Part shown: positions 17,187 to 26,115 of the stretch, piece by piece | Layout: each line of letters starts with the position of its first letter | How positions within the stretch are numbered: position 1 is the stretch's first letter | Assembly (NCBI GenBank): GCA_947504705.1 | Contig: CANNIA010000031.1 | Location: 1-41,925, forward strand | Direction of reading: 5' to 3' | DNA: 41,925 nt | Source of the DNA: Paracoccaceae bacterium | Lineage (GTDB): Bacteria; Pseudomonadota; Alphaproteobacteria; Rhodobacterales; Rhodobacteraceae | Notes under the pieces: model-generated | The model's input: only the letters and a program-made list of their open reading frames with translations | The model's database searches: none | Told to the model about the DNA's origin: nothing | Translations under genes and position numbers: made by a program

Positions 17187-18059
17187 TCAGGTCGCAAGGC
17201 TTATCAGCGCCGTCCCAGCGACCGCCAAGGCCGCCCCGACCCAGGCCGCCGGATGTGGCAGGCGGCGATGCAAGGCCCAGACCATCGGCAGGATCAGGAT
17301 CGGCGTGGTCGAGGACATGGTGGTCACGATCCCCACATCGCCCCGCGCCAAGGCCGCCATCAGAAGCGACATGCCGATCACCATGCCGCAGACCGAAGCC
17401 CCGCCGATCCGCTTGATCGACTGGCGGTCGGGCGAAGGCGTGCGCAACGCCGGAATGGCCAGCAGCGCCAGAAAGAACAGCGTCGCCACCCCGGTCCTGA
17501 CCGCAATCGCCGCCACCGGATCGGCCCCGGCCAGCATTGCGGGGCGCGCGAACAAGCTTCCCGTCGCCTGACCCAGCGCGGTCATCAGCCCAAGCATGAT
17601 CCCCAGCCACAGCGGCTTTGGTGGGCGCGGGCCTTCGTCGCCCTTCGGGCCAAGCACGGCCAGCACGATCCCGCAGACGATCAGCACCACGCCGGCACCT
17701 TGCGCCCCATTCACCGTCTCGCCCCGGAAGACATAGCCCAACACCAGCGCGAAGGGCGCTGCCGTGGTGAACAAAAGCGCCGAGATGCGCGGCCCGGTCA
17801 TCTGGATCGTGGCGACAAAGGTCAGCGAGGCAAACATGATCCCCGCCACCGAAGACCCGGTCAGCCAAAGTGCCATCTCCAGATCAATCGACTGCCAGCC
17901 GCCTGTGACCAGCGCAATCGCCCCGGTCATCAAAAACGCCAGCCCCATCTGCCAGCGCGACACCTGCACCGGCCCGACGCGCCCGGTAACGCTGTCGATG
18001 TACAGCGCCGAAGCCGCAAAGGCCGCTGCCGCCGCAAGGGAAAGGGCAACGGCCAGCAT
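17187..18059 (-). CDS. EamA-family (DMT superfamily) membrane transporter
   Basis: 290 residues with about ten hydrophobic helices arranged as two repeats of five. The end of each half shows the usual family pattern (P-F-A-L-V-L-G-Y-V-F-R-G-E in the first, S-S-T-T-P-I-L-I-L-P-M-V-W-A in the second). It is an inner-membrane transporter, probably exporting a small metabolite. Only 5 bases separate it from tyrB, so an amino-acid-related substrate is a reasonable guess but unproven. Confidence 0.82.
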   Translation of the reverse strand: MLAVALSLAAAAAFAASALYIDSVTGRVGPVQVSRWQMGLAFLMTGAIALVTGGWQSIDLEMALWLTGSSVAGIMFASLTFVATIQMTGPRISALLFTTAAPFALVLGYVFRGETVNGAQGAGVVLIVCGIVLAVLGPKGDEGPRPPKPLWLGIMLGLMTALGQATGSLFARPAMLAGADPVAAIAVRTGVATLFFLALLAIPALRTPSPDRQSIKRIGGASVCGMVIGMSLLMAALARGDVGIVTTMSSTTPILILPMVWALHRRLPHPAAWVGAALAVAGTALISLAT

Positions 18060-18064
18060 TTGGG

Positions 18065-19240
18065 TCAGATCACCTGAGCAATCGCAGCGGCCAGAATCGG
18101 CACCGTTTTCGCGTTCAGCCCGGCAATGTTGATCCGGCTGTCACCGACCATGTAGATGCCATGCTCTTCCCGCAGCCGAGCCACCTGCGCTTCGGTCAGG
18201 CCAAGGCGGCTGAACATGCCGCGGTGATGGGCGACAAAGTCGAAGCGGTCGGAATTGGTCGCCCGGCGCAGTTCATCCGCCAGTGCCTTGCGCAGGCCCA
18301 ACATGTTCTGCCGCACTTCCTCAAGTTCCGTCTTCCATTCGGCCTTCAGTGCCCGATCCTCAAGGATCATCGTCACCAACCGCGCGCCGTGGTCGGGCGG
18401 GAAGCTGTAGTTCTGCCGGTTCAGGAACGCGAGGTTGCCCTGCACCACCGCCTTGCGGTCGGGCGAGGTCAAGGCGATCAGCACGCCCGTCCGCTCACGA
18501 TAGATGCCAAAATTCTTGCTGCACGAGGCCGCAATCAGCACTTCCGGGAATGCCGCCGCAACCTTACGGGTGGCCGCTGCATCTTCCTCCAACCCGTCGC
18601 CAAAGCCCTGATAGGCAAGGTCGACAAATGGCACCGCCTGCTTCTTCAGCAGAAGCGCAATCACCTGATCCCACTGGCCGGCATCAAGGTTTGCCCCGGT
18701 CGGGTTGTGGCAGCAGCCATGCAGCAGGACCGCATCACCTGCCACGACACCCTCCAGATCAGCCATCAGCCCCGCGAAATCGATGCCCGAGGTGGCAACA
18801 TCGAAGTACCGATACTCGGCCATCGGCATGCCAAGGTATTTGATGATTGACGGATGGTTCGGCCAGGTCGGGGCCGATAGCCAGATCCTTGCCTTGGGGT
18901 TGGACATCTTGATCAGTTCCAGCGCCTGCCGGATTGCGCCCGTCCCGCCGGGTGTGGCCACCGAGGCCGCACGGCCGGCATAACCCGCCCCAAGGATCAT
19001 CGTGACCATTGCGGCGTTATAGGCGGGCTCACCGGCCAGACCAGTATAGGTCTTGGTCGTCTCGACCTCCCACAGCTTTTTCTCCGCCGCCTTCACCGCC
19101 CGCATCACCGGGGTCAGGCCGGTCGCGTCCTTGTAGACGCCAACGCCAAGGTCGATCTTCGTCGTCCTTGGGTCATCGCGGTACATGGCGATCAGTTGCA
19201 GGATCTTGTCCTGCGGCTGGGGGTTCAGAGTTTCAAGCAT
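18065..19240 (-). CDS. tyrB: Aromatic/aspartate aminotransferase (class I, TyrB/AspC type)
   Basis: 391 residues. The start M-L-E-T-L-N-P-Q-P-Q-D-K-I-L-Q-L-I and I-D-L-G-V-G-V-Y-K-D belong to the AspC/TyrB subgroup. Further motifs: H-G-C-C-H-N-P-T-G for cofactor contact, F-V-D-L-A-Y-Q-G-F-G, and the PLP-lysine box S-C-S-K-N-F-G-I-Y-R-E-R-T-G. It swaps amino groups between aromatic or acidic amino acids and 2-oxoglutarate in the cytoplasm. It lies 15 bases after sseA. The substrate choice between aspartate and aromatic residues cannot be fixed by eye. Confidence 0.9.
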   Translation of the reverse strand: MLETLNPQPQDKILQLIAMYRDDPRTTKIDLGVGVYKDATGLTPVMRAVKAAEKKLWEVETTKTYTGLAGEPAYNAAMVTMILGAGYAGRAASVATPGGTGAIRQALELIKMSNPKARIWLSAPTWPNHPSIIKYLGMPMAEYRYFDVATSGIDFAGLMADLEGVVAGDAVLLHGCCHNPTGANLDAGQWDQVIALLLKKQAVPFVDLAYQGFGDGLEEDAAATRKVAAAFPEVLIAASCSKNFGIYRERTGVLIALTSPDRKAVVQGNLAFLNRQNYSFPPDHGARLVTMILEDRALKAEWKTELEEVRQNMLGLRKALADELRRATNSDRFDFVAHHRGMFSRLGLTEAQVARLREEHGIYMVGDSRINIAGLNAKTVPILAAAIAQVI

Positions 19241-19255
19241 TCTGTCCTCGTGGCC

Positions 19256-20110
19256 TTACGCGCCGGTTGCGACCTTCAGGTCGTCGTACATGCCCCATTC
19301 GGCCCAGGAGCCGTCATAAAGCGCGTGGTTGCGGTGGCCCATCCGTTCCAGCGCCAAGGACAGCACCGCCGCCGTGACGCCTGACCCGCAAGAGGTAATC
19401 GCGGGCTTCTTCAGATTGACCCCCGCCGCCTCGAACACGGCCTTCAGGTCCGCCGGGGATTTCATCGTGCCATCCGCATTCAGCACTTCGCCGATGGGAA
19501 TGTTCTTCGACCCCGGAATATGGCCGGACCGCAGACCGGGACGTGGTTCCGCCGCCTCACCCCGGAACCGCGCGGCAGGGCGGGCATCGATGATCTCGGC
19601 CTCACCCAGCTTTGCCGCGTGGGCGACTTGCGTCACGTCCTTGACCATCTGGTTCTGGCGCGAAACGGTCATGTGGCGGTCGCGGACGATCGGGGCCATA
19701 TCCTCGATCTCGCGGCCCTCGGCCTGCCATTTCGGCAAACCGCCGTCCAGCACGGCCACATCGGTCTTGCCCATCAGCCGAAAGGTCCACCAGACCCGCG
19801 CCGCGCTGAACAGACCCGCGCCGTCATAGACGACCACCTGATGCCCGTCACCCACGCCCATCGCCCGCATACGGGAGATGAATTTCTCGGGCGGGGGGGC
19901 CATGTGCGGCAGGTTAGACCGTTGATCCGAAATCTCGTCAATGTCGAAGAACCGCGCGCCGGGGATATGGGCGGCCTCGTACTCGGCCTTCGCGTCGCGG
20001 GCCATGGCGGGCAGATACCAGCTGGCATCCAGCACCCGCAGATCAGGATCGCGCAGATGCTTGGCCAACCATTCGGTCGAGACCAGCGTCTTGGGGTCAT
20101 CTTCGGCCAT
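19256..20110 (-). CDS. sseA: 3-mercaptopyruvate sulfurtransferase (two-domain rhodanese)
   Basis: 284 residues with two rhodanese domains. The first has R-V-L-D-A-S-W-Y and H-I-P-G-A-R-F-F-D-I-D. The second carries H-I-P-G-S-K-N-I-P and the active-site loop S-C-G-S-G-V-T-A, which is the mercaptopyruvate-type loop (C-G-S-G-V-T) rather than the thiosulfate type (C-R-K-G-V-T). The start is placed at ATG after GGGAGGGATTC. It heads the sseA-tyrB-transporter-CoA-transferase run, and pairing a mercaptopyruvate enzyme with an aminotransferase fits cysteine breakdown through transamination. Confidence 0.9.
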   Translation of the reverse strand: MAEDDPKTLVSTEWLAKHLRDPDLRVLDASWYLPAMARDAKAEYEAAHIPGARFFDIDEISDQRSNLPHMAPPPEKFISRMRAMGVGDGHQVVVYDGAGLFSAARVWWTFRLMGKTDVAVLDGGLPKWQAEGREIEDMAPIVRDRHMTVSRQNQMVKDVTQVAHAAKLGEAEIIDARPAARFRGEAAEPRPGLRSGHIPGSKNIPIGEVLNADGTMKSPADLKAVFEAAGVNLKKPAITSCGSGVTAAVLSLALERMGHRNHALYDGSWAEWGMYDDLKVATGA

Positions 20111-20188
20111 GAATCCCTCCCGTTCTTTGATCTTCACCTAGCCCGCCACCCCCTTGCGCGCAAGAGTGGCAAGGCTAACCTGTGGCCC

Positions 20189-21604
20189 ATGCAGAACACA
20201 TCCCCCCTCTCCGCCCTGATCGACAGCCATGCACCCGACCTGACCGGCATGGCCGACCGGGTCTGGGCCACGCCGGAACTTCTGTATGCCGAATTCGCCA
20301 GTGTGGCCGAACACACTGCGATGCTGCGGCAGAAGGGCCTTCGCGTTACGGAAGACGTGGCAGGCATCCCCACCGCCGTGATGGGCGAGGCGGGTGCGGG
20401 TGGCCCCCTTATCGCGATCCTTGGCGAATATGATGCGCTGCCGGGCCTTTCGCAGGTTGCTGGCATTGCCGAGCCCCGACCCTTGACACCCAATGGCAAC
20501 GGCCACGGCTGTGGTCACAACTTGCTGGGGTCAGGCGCAATGCTTGCCGCCTGCGCCTTGAAGGATTGGCTGGATCAGACCGGCACCCCGGGCCGCGTGC
20601 GTTACTACGGCTGCCCGGCCGAAGAAGGCGGTGCCGCCAAGGCCTTCATGGTCCGCGATGGCGCATTTCAGGGCGTGGATGCCGCCATCACCTGGCACCC
20701 CGACAGCCTGACCCGGGTCGATGACCCGCTTAGCCTTGCCAACACACGCGCCGATTTCACCTTTACCGGCAAGGCCAGCCACGCCGCCGCCTCACCCCAT
20801 CTGGGCCGCTCCGCCCTGGACGCGGTGGAACTGACAAGCGTCGGCGTCAACTACCTGCGCGAACATGTGCCGCAGGATGCCCGCATCCACTACGCCTATC
20901 TCGATGCCGGTGGCCCCGCCCCAAACGTCGTGCAGGCCAGCGCCAAGGTCCGCTATTCGATCCGGGCGCTCAATCTTTCGACCATGCTGGACCTTGTCGA
21001 TCGCGTGCATAACGTCGCCAAAGGTGCCGCGCTGATGACCGACACCAAGGTCGAGATGCGCGTCTTTTCCGCCGTGTCGAACATGCTGGGCAACGAGGTT
21101 CTGGAACACTTGATGCAAGAAGTGCTGGACAACCTTGGCGGCGTCCCCTTCGACGACAACGATGTTGCCTATGCCAGCGCCATTCAAGCAACCCTTACGG
21201 CCGAGGAAATCAGCCAACCCTTCCGCCGCGCCGGGGTTCCAGTGCGCGCCGAGCCGCTTTGCGACTGGATCGTGCCGCGCAAACAGGCGGGTGAGGTGAT
21301 GATCGGGTCAACCGATGTGGCCGATGTATCCTGGGCCGTGCCCTTGGTGCAGCTTCTGACCGCAACGCTAGCCATCGGCACTCCGTTCCACACATGGCAG
21401 GTCACAGCGCAGGGCAAGACCCCAGCGGCGCATAAGGGCATGACCCACGCCGCCCGCGCCATGGCGATCTGCGCCCAGCGCCTGTTCACCGATGCGGGTC
21501 TGCTGAATGCGGCGAAAGCCGAACACGCCGCCCGCCTCAAGGCCGAGCCCTACCGCTGCCCGATCCCATCAGATGTCCAGCCGCCGCTGGTGCCCCGGCC
21601 TTAA
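20189..21604 (+). CDS. M20-family amidohydrolase (AbgB-like)
   Basis: 471 residues. Metal-site motifs of the M20 amidohydrolases: G-E-Y-D-A-L-P-G, G-N-G-H-G-C-G-H-N-L-L-G, C-P-A-E-E-G-G, and a late A-H-K-G-M-T-H-A region. The central lid domain contains K-A-S-H-A-A-A-S-P-H-L-G-R. The arrangement resembles p-aminobenzoyl-glutamate hydrolase subunit B, which cleaves an amide from aromatic-acylated amino acids. No AbgA partner is adjacent. The ATG start gives a sensible N-terminus (MQNTSPLSALIDSH). It is divergent from sseA with only 78 bases between. Confidence 0.85.
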   Translation: MQNTSPLSALIDSHAPDLTGMADRVWATPELLYAEFASVAEHTAMLRQKGLRVTEDVAGIPTAVMGEAGAGGPLIAILGEYDALPGLSQVAGIAEPRPLTPNGNGHGCGHNLLGSGAMLAACALKDWLDQTGTPGRVRYYGCPAEEGGAAKAFMVRDGAFQGVDAAITWHPDSLTRVDDPLSLANTRADFTFTGKASHAAASPHLGRSALDAVELTSVGVNYLREHVPQDARIHYAYLDAGGPAPNVVQASAKVRYSIRALNLSTMLDLVDRVHNVAKGAALMTDTKVEMRVFSAVSNMLGNEVLEHLMQEVLDNLGGVPFDDNDVAYASAIQATLTAEEISQPFRRAGVPVRAEPLCDWIVPRKQAGEVMIGSTDVADVSWAVPLVQLLTATLAIGTPFHTWQVTAQGKTPAAHKGMTHAARAMAICAQRLFTDAGLLNAAKAEHAARLKAEPYRCPIPSDVQPPLVPRP

Positions 21605-21631
21605 AGGCCATGCCCTTGGCCGGGGACGAGT

Positions 21632-21913
21632 TTACTTGACCAGAGCCTTTTTCACCATGCCAAGGATGGCAGTCAGCACAGCGCCACCAGCCCCGCCGGT
21701 TACGACCGACTGGATGATGCCGCCGATATCAAGATTGGCAACGGCGTCCGCTCCAAGCCCCAGCTTGCCGGCCACAAAGCTGCTGACAAGGCCGCCGACG
21801 GCCCCCACAACCGAATTTCCAGCCGTCCCAAGGCTGAGATTCTTCAGACCTGCACCAGCCGCATTACCGCCGACCAGACCTGCAACGATCTGGATGATCA
21901 TGTTCATATCCAT
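21632..21913 (-). CDS. Small glycine-rich membrane protein, unknown
   Basis: 93 residues beginning M-D-M-N-M-I-I-Q-I-V-A-G. It is almost entirely Gly, Ala, Val, Leu and Ile, with two or three hydrophobic segments (about 5-22, 35-49, 64-86) and a lysine pair near the C-terminus. The pattern G-G-N-A-A-G-A-G-L-K-N-L-S-L-G-T-A-G-N-S looks like a conserved small-protein motif in this bacterial group, but I cannot name it. The ATG follows GGAAAGGTAGTTAGT. It converges with the M20 gene. Confidence 0.7.
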   Translation of the reverse strand: MDMNMIIQIVAGLVGGNAAGAGLKNLSLGTAGNSVVGAVGGLVSSFVAGKLGLGADAVANLDIGGIIQSVVTGGAGGAVLTAILGMVKKALVK

Positions 21914-22036
21914 ACTAACTACCTTTCCCACTTGATCGGCTCCCAGTCAGGGCCGACCTTCCCCGAACTTAGTGTCCGGTAGGAGAAACCTTGCCAGATA
22001 TGGTAGAGGGCAGCAAGAAAACTCCGGCCCGGGCCC

Positions 22037-22516
22037 TTAGCCCCGACTGTTCTGCTTCATCAGGCGGGCCTTGTCGCGGTCCCAGTCGCGCTTGGCTGAT
22101 GTCTCGCGCTTGTCGGCCAGCTTCTTGCCCTTCGCGATGCCCAACTTCAGCTTCACGATGCCGCGGTCGTTGAAATACATCTTCATCGGCACGATCGTCA
22201 TGCCTTCGCGGCCCACGGCTGACCATAGACGCGACAGTTCTTTCTTCGACACCAGCAATTTCCGCCGCCGCCGTTCCTCATGCCCGAAGGTCTTGGCCTG
22301 CAGATAGGGCGCGATGTATCCGTTGATCAGCCACAACTCGCCGCCTTCGACGGATGCATAGCTTTCGGCGATGTTCGAACCGCCCTGCCGCAGGCTCTTG
22401 ACCTCCGAGCCGAACAGCATGATCCCAGCCTCAAGATCGCTTTCGATCGCGTAATCGAAACGCGCCCGCCGGTTTTCGGCGATCAGCTTGGAATTGGGAT
22501 CAGACTTAGCAACCAT
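22037..22516 (-). CDS. smpB: SsrA-binding protein SmpB
   Basis: 159 residues. Core motifs: [33 protein letters not shown], and the basic tail [19 protein letters not shown]. The protein binds tmRNA and directs trans-translation of stalled ribosomes. I set the start at the ATG before V-A-K-S-D-P-N because upstream residues are not family-like. The ribosome site is weak. It is divergent from a channel gene with about 50 bases between. Confidence 0.95.
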   Translation of the reverse strand: MVAKSDPNSKLIAENRRARFDYAIESDLEAGIMLFGSEVKSLRQGGSNIAESYASVEGGELWLINGYIAPYLQAKTFGHEERRRRKLLVSKKELSRLWSAVGREGMTIVPMKMYFNDRGIVKLKLGIAKGKKLADKRETSAKRDWDRDKARLMKQNSRG

Positions 22517-22565
22517 GATCGAGTTGAGATAAGGTCTGCGCGTGGCATAGTCCAGAAGGGTTGCG

Positions 22566-23006
22566 ATGTTCACTCAGATTGCGCTGGGAACCGGGCTGCT
22601 GCTTGTCCACGTCATGATCATGGCTGTTGCGGCCTTCCTGCTTGAGGTGACCTTTCGCAGGCTTCACCATTGGCTGGTAACCCCGCCCCAAAGACCGAAG
22701 CTTCTGCTGATGCTGGTTGCGGTCTGCCTGTGGGTCCTTGCCGTGGTCACCTGCGGAGTTTGGATCTGGGCCCTGTCACTTCTGGAACTTGGCGCCTTTC
22801 CAGATCTTGAATCGGCTGTCTATTTCTCGCTGGTGGCATTTACGACCCTTGGTCTTGGCGACGTGGTGGCCCCGCAAGAGTGGCGCATCCTGTCAGTCAT
22901 GGCCGCCGTCAACGGCTTTCTCAGCTTTGGCCTGCTGACCGCGCTTCTGGTCGAGGCACTGCGGCAAGTTCGCCTCGCGCAGCTTGAAATCCGCCACCGG
23001 CACTGA
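22566..23006 (+). CDS. Small two-pore-helix ion channel protein (potassium channel-like)
   Basis: 146 residues. Hydrophobic segments at about 5-27, 46-70 and 104-124, with a pore-loop motif T-T-L-G-L-G-D-V near residue 93, equivalent to the T-x-G-[YFL]-G-D filter of two-TM potassium channels (Ion_trans_2). An extra N-terminal helix precedes the pore unit. It lacks a regulatory RCK domain. An inner-membrane location is expected. The filter carries leucine where tyrosine or phenylalanine is usual, so selectivity is not certain. Confidence 0.78.
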   Translation: MFTQIALGTGLLLVHVMIMAVAAFLLEVTFRRLHHWLVTPPQRPKLLLMLVAVCLWVLAVVTCGVWIWALSLLELGAFPDLESAVYFSLVAFTTLGLGDVVAPQEWRILSVMAAVNGFLSFGLLTALLVEALRQVRLAQLEIRHRH

Positions 23007-23012
23007 GGGTCA

Positions 23013-24941
23013 TCAGCCCTTAAGCTCATCGGAAATCCGCACCGGCCCCGCCTCGCCCTTCAGCTTGGCGCGGTAGATTACCACCCCTTCGGCCACCCGC
23101 ATCACATAGGTCCGGGTTTCGTCGAACGGGATGCTTTCGACCCAATCCACCACATCCACATCGGGGCTGCGGGGGTCGCCGAACTCGGTGATCCAGCGTT
23201 CCGGCCGTTTCGGCCCTGCGTTGTAGCCTGACGCAATAAGGGCAATCGAAGGCCCGAACGTCTCGGCCATCTCGGCCAGATAGGCAGACCCCATCTGCAC
23301 GTTATAGGCCGGATCGGTCAGCAGCTTGTCGACCTCATGCTTTACCCCCAGCTTGTCGGCCATCAGCTTCGCCGTGCCGGGCAAAAGCTGCATCAACCCA
23401 CGCGCATCTGCTGCCGACCGCGCTGCAGGATCAAATTCGCTTTCCCGTCGCGTGATCGACAATGCAAGCGCCCGGCTGACGGCAAGGTCATCCGGCACGA
23501 AATCCGGCACCGGGTAATAGGCGGCAGGCAGGATCAACCCCCGCTCGGCCGCCGCCTTGGCGACCAGAAGGGCAAGGTGAGGCTCCCCCCAATCCAGCGC
23601 CAAATCGGCCATCTGGGCGAGACCGGTATCGTCCTGGCTTTCTGCCAGATGCAGAAGGAAACGCTTGGCCAGCGTCCTGTCGCCCGCGTCCAGCAAAAGC
23701 CTGACCGCATCAAGCACCGAAGACTTGGTGAAAGCCGCCGATTTCCAGTCAGGCGCAGCCCCGTCGGCCAGAAGCGAGGGGTCCAACGGGAGCCCAAGGC
23801 GTTCCGCCGCCAGCAGGCCGTAGAACGCTGTCTGAAACTGAGCCGCCGCCTTGTAGCTGGCGGTCGGGTCCTGACCCGCAGCCTCTTCTGCGCGGCCCTG
23901 CCAGTATTTTGCCCGTGCCATGCTGATCGGGGTCGAAACCCCGGTTTCCAGATGCTTGAAATGCCGCAGCCCGGTGATCGGATCTCCCAGCTTGCGCAGG
24001 GCAATGAACCCGGCAAGGAACTCCAGGTCGATGAAATCCTGCCCCTCGGTCAGGAAGTGGTTTGCTGCCACCTTGTAGGCCTCATCGCTTCGCCCCTTGC
24101 GCATCAGATAGCGCGCCAGAACCGCCCGCCGGTCAGCCCAGGCTTCGGGATGGCCCAGCGCCTCGGCACTGGTGGACCGCTGCAGGATCATCTCCAGCGC
24201 GTCGTCATAAAGGTCGCGCTTCATGCGCCAGATGAACCGATCATAAGCCAGACCCGCATCCCCGGCCCGCGCTTCTGGCACTGCGTCGATTAGCGCCGTC
24301 ACACCCTTGGCTTCTGCCTGTAGCCCCATCCGGGCCGCAGCCAACGCCTGTAGATCCTCACCCACGCGCGGCAGCATCCGGCGCGCCTCGACAATGCGGC
24401 CATCCCAGAGCGCGGTCTCCAGCCGCAGGTCATCCGCCAAAGCCAAGGCATCCGGCATCAGCGCGATCAGTGCGACCTCATCCTCCTCGGCAAACGGCAG
24501 GCTGGCCCAGGCCCGGATCGCCTCGGTCTCCGCCTCCGCAACACGCCCCGCAGCCATCAACGCGCGAACAAAAGCTACTGTCCCCGCCCCAGTCTGCGGC
24601 AGGTCCGTCTTGAAGAATAGGGTTGCTTGCGACGGGTCATCGACCAAGGCCAGCGCCGCTTCGCCCTTCTCGCGCAGATAGGGCAGACCAGGCCAGTCGG
24701 GATGTTTGGCCAGAAAGGCCCGATACTCCGCAAAGGTCCCCTTGCCACCGCGCAGCTGCTGCCACTGGATGATGTCGTACCCAACGCCGGCCGGAGCCGC
24801 TGCAAGGGCCCCGTCCCAGTCCTTGCCCGCCGCAAGCTCCAGCGCTGCGCGCATCGCCGCGGCCGTGTCAGCATGGGCTGAGGTTGAAGCAAGGCCCAAT
24901 GCCAGAAGCACGGACCGCAGAATGATCTTCATGTCTGTCAT
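23013..24941 (-). CDS. Soluble lytic murein transglycosylase (Slt family)
   Basis: About 642 residues. A signal peptide (M-K-I-I-L-R-S-V-L-L-A-L-G-L-A-S-T-S-A-H-A) is followed by a long helical superhelix with TPR-like repeats, then the C-terminal lysozyme-like domain. Its motifs are R-R-E-S-E-F-D-P (catalytic Glu), A-D-A-R-G-L-M-Q-L-L-P-G-T-A, and S-G-Y-N-A-G-P. It cuts peptidoglycan to 1,6-anhydro products in the periplasm. Two ATGs three codons apart are possible; I chose the upstream one because an AGG lies at better spacing. The open frame extends far upstream opposite dapA, which is not coding. Confidence 0.9.
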   Translation of the reverse strand: MTDMKIILRSVLLALGLASTSAHADTAAAMRAALELAAGKDWDGALAAAPAGVGYDIIQWQQLRGGKGTFAEYRAFLAKHPDWPGLPYLREKGEAALALVDDPSQATLFFKTDLPQTGAGTVAFVRALMAAGRVAEAETEAIRAWASLPFAEEDEVALIALMPDALALADDLRLETALWDGRIVEARRMLPRVGEDLQALAAARMGLQAEAKGVTALIDAVPEARAGDAGLAYDRFIWRMKRDLYDDALEMILQRSTSAEALGHPEAWADRRAVLARYLMRKGRSDEAYKVAANHFLTEGQDFIDLEFLAGFIALRKLGDPITGLRHFKHLETGVSTPISMARAKYWQGRAEEAAGQDPTASYKAAAQFQTAFYGLLAAERLGLPLDPSLLADGAAPDWKSAAFTKSSVLDAVRLLLDAGDRTLAKRFLLHLAESQDDTGLAQMADLALDWGEPHLALLVAKAAAERGLILPAAYYPVPDFVPDDLAVSRALALSITRRESEFDPAARSAADARGLMQLLPGTAKLMADKLGVKHEVDKLLTDPAYNVQMGSAYLAEMAETFGPSIALIASGYNAGPKRPERWITEFGDPRSPDVDVVDWVESIPFDETRTYVMRVAEGVVIYRAKLKGEAGPVRISDELKG

Positions 24942-25076
24942 GCGCCGAATCTGCCTGACCGACCAAGCTCCGGCAACCCACGAACGCGTTAGTGGCAAGA
25001 CTTGGCATTGATCCGCCCAACCGCTATGAGAAGCACGTTTGCAACCGGGCCGATGCCCATACACAGGAGAAGCGTC

Positions 25077-25949
25077 ATGATCAGAGGGTCCCTTCCTGCC
25101 CTGGTGACGCCGTTCAAGAACGGCGAGCTGGATCTGGTGGCGCTGAAGAAACTTGTGGATTGGCATATTGCCGAGGGCTCGCACGGGTTGGTCCCCGTTG
25201 GCACCACCGGCGAAAGCCCGACGCTTTCCCATGCCGAGCATCAGAAAGTGATCGAGGAAGTCGTCGCCGCCGTCGCAGGCCGCATCCCGGTCATCGCGGG
25301 CGCGGGTTCGAACAACACCGTCGAAGGCATCAGCCTGATGCGCCATGCCGAAAAGGTGGGCGCAACGGCGGCGCTGGTCGTGACGCCCTATTACAACAAA
25401 CCGACGCAAGCAGGCCTGATCGCGCATTACACCGCGCTCCACGACTGCTGCAAACTGCCGATCGTGATCTACAACATCCCGGGCCGGTCGGTCGTCGACA
25501 TGTCGCCGGAAACCATGGGCACGCTGGCCAAACTCCCCCGGATCATTGGGGTCAAGGACGCCACCGGCAAGATCGAGCGCGTCTCGATGCAGCGCGCATC
25601 CTGCGGCAAGGACTTCATCCAGCTCTCCGGCGAAGACGCCACCGCGCTGGGCTTCAACGCCCATGGCGGGGTCGGCTGCATCTCGGTCACCGCGAACGTG
25701 GCCCCGAAGCTCTGCGCCGAGTTCCAGGAAGCGACCCTGCGCGGCGACTACGCCAAGGCGCTGGAGTATCAAGACAAGCTGATGCCGCTGCATGAGGCGA
25801 TCTTCATCGAGCCGGGTCTGGTCGGCGCGAAATATGCGCTATCAGTCTTGGGCCTGTGCTCCGATGAGGTCCGCTTGCCGCTGGTCGGCCTGACCGATGG
25901 GACCAAGACCAAGATCAAGGCCGCGATGAAACACGCCGGGCTGATCTGA
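25077..25949 (+). CDS. dapA: 4-hydroxy-tetrahydrodipicolinate synthase
   Basis: 290 residues, full length. Seen: [22 protein letters not shown] near residue 43, P-Y-Y-N-K-P with the catalytic tyrosine, and the Schiff-base lysine in I-I-G-V-K-D-A-T-G. It condenses pyruvate with aspartate semialdehyde in lysine and peptidoglycan-precursor synthesis. The ATG follows AGGAGAAGCGTC. Placement beside a lytic transglycosylase and smpB resembles the order in related genomes. A structured intergenic element begins 4 bases after the stop. Confidence 0.95.
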   Translation: MIRGSLPALVTPFKNGELDLVALKKLVDWHIAEGSHGLVPVGTTGESPTLSHAEHQKVIEEVVAAVAGRIPVIAGAGSNNTVEGISLMRHAEKVGATAALVVTPYYNKPTQAGLIAHYTALHDCCKLPIVIYNIPGRSVVDMSPETMGTLAKLPRIIGVKDATGKIERVSMQRASCGKDFIQLSGEDATALGFNAHGGVGCISVTANVAPKLCAEFQEATLRGDYAKALEYQDKLMPLHEAIFIEPGLVGAKYALSVLGLCSDEVRLPLVGLTDGTKTKIKAAMKHAGLI

Positions 25950-25952
25950 CCA

Positions 25953-26011
25953 AGCGCCAAATTTCTCAAGCAAGAAATTTGACAAATCCTTTCCTTAAAG
26001 GATTTGGCGCT
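25953..26011. repeat. Perfect three-way-junction palindromic element after dapA
   Basis: An outer stem AGCGCC / GGCGCT encloses two perfect hairpins. The first is AAATTTCT / AGAAATTT with a 6-base loop, the second AAATCCTTT / AAAGGATTT with a 4-base loop, only 3 bases apart. The whole 59 bases can fold as a clover-like three-arm junction. It is AT-rich inside a GC-rich neighbourhood. It lacks a terminal T-run, so it is not a standard terminator, although it could stop transcription or protect the dapA mRNA 3' end. A dispersed REP-like repeat is the other possibility. No second copy was noticed in this window. Confidence 0.75.
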
Positions 26012-26115
26012 ACCAAGGTTGCGCGGTGGTTGCCATTCCGGCCGGCACCGCGCAGGTTGCCCCGCGAAGGGGGCCGCTCGGCCCTCAGACTCCCCCAAGC
26101 CGCAGACCCCGCAGC

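Noticed and set aside
19520-20188. Extension of the M20 amidohydrolase frame upstream, opposite sseA
   Set aside because: The translated extension has no family-like sequence and overlaps the well-supported sseA gene. The protein family starts at the chosen ATG.
24942-25793. An upstream extension of the lytic transglycosylase frame opposite dapA
   Set aside because: The frame is open by chance on the antisense of a high-GC gene. The signal peptide marks the true start near 24932-24941.
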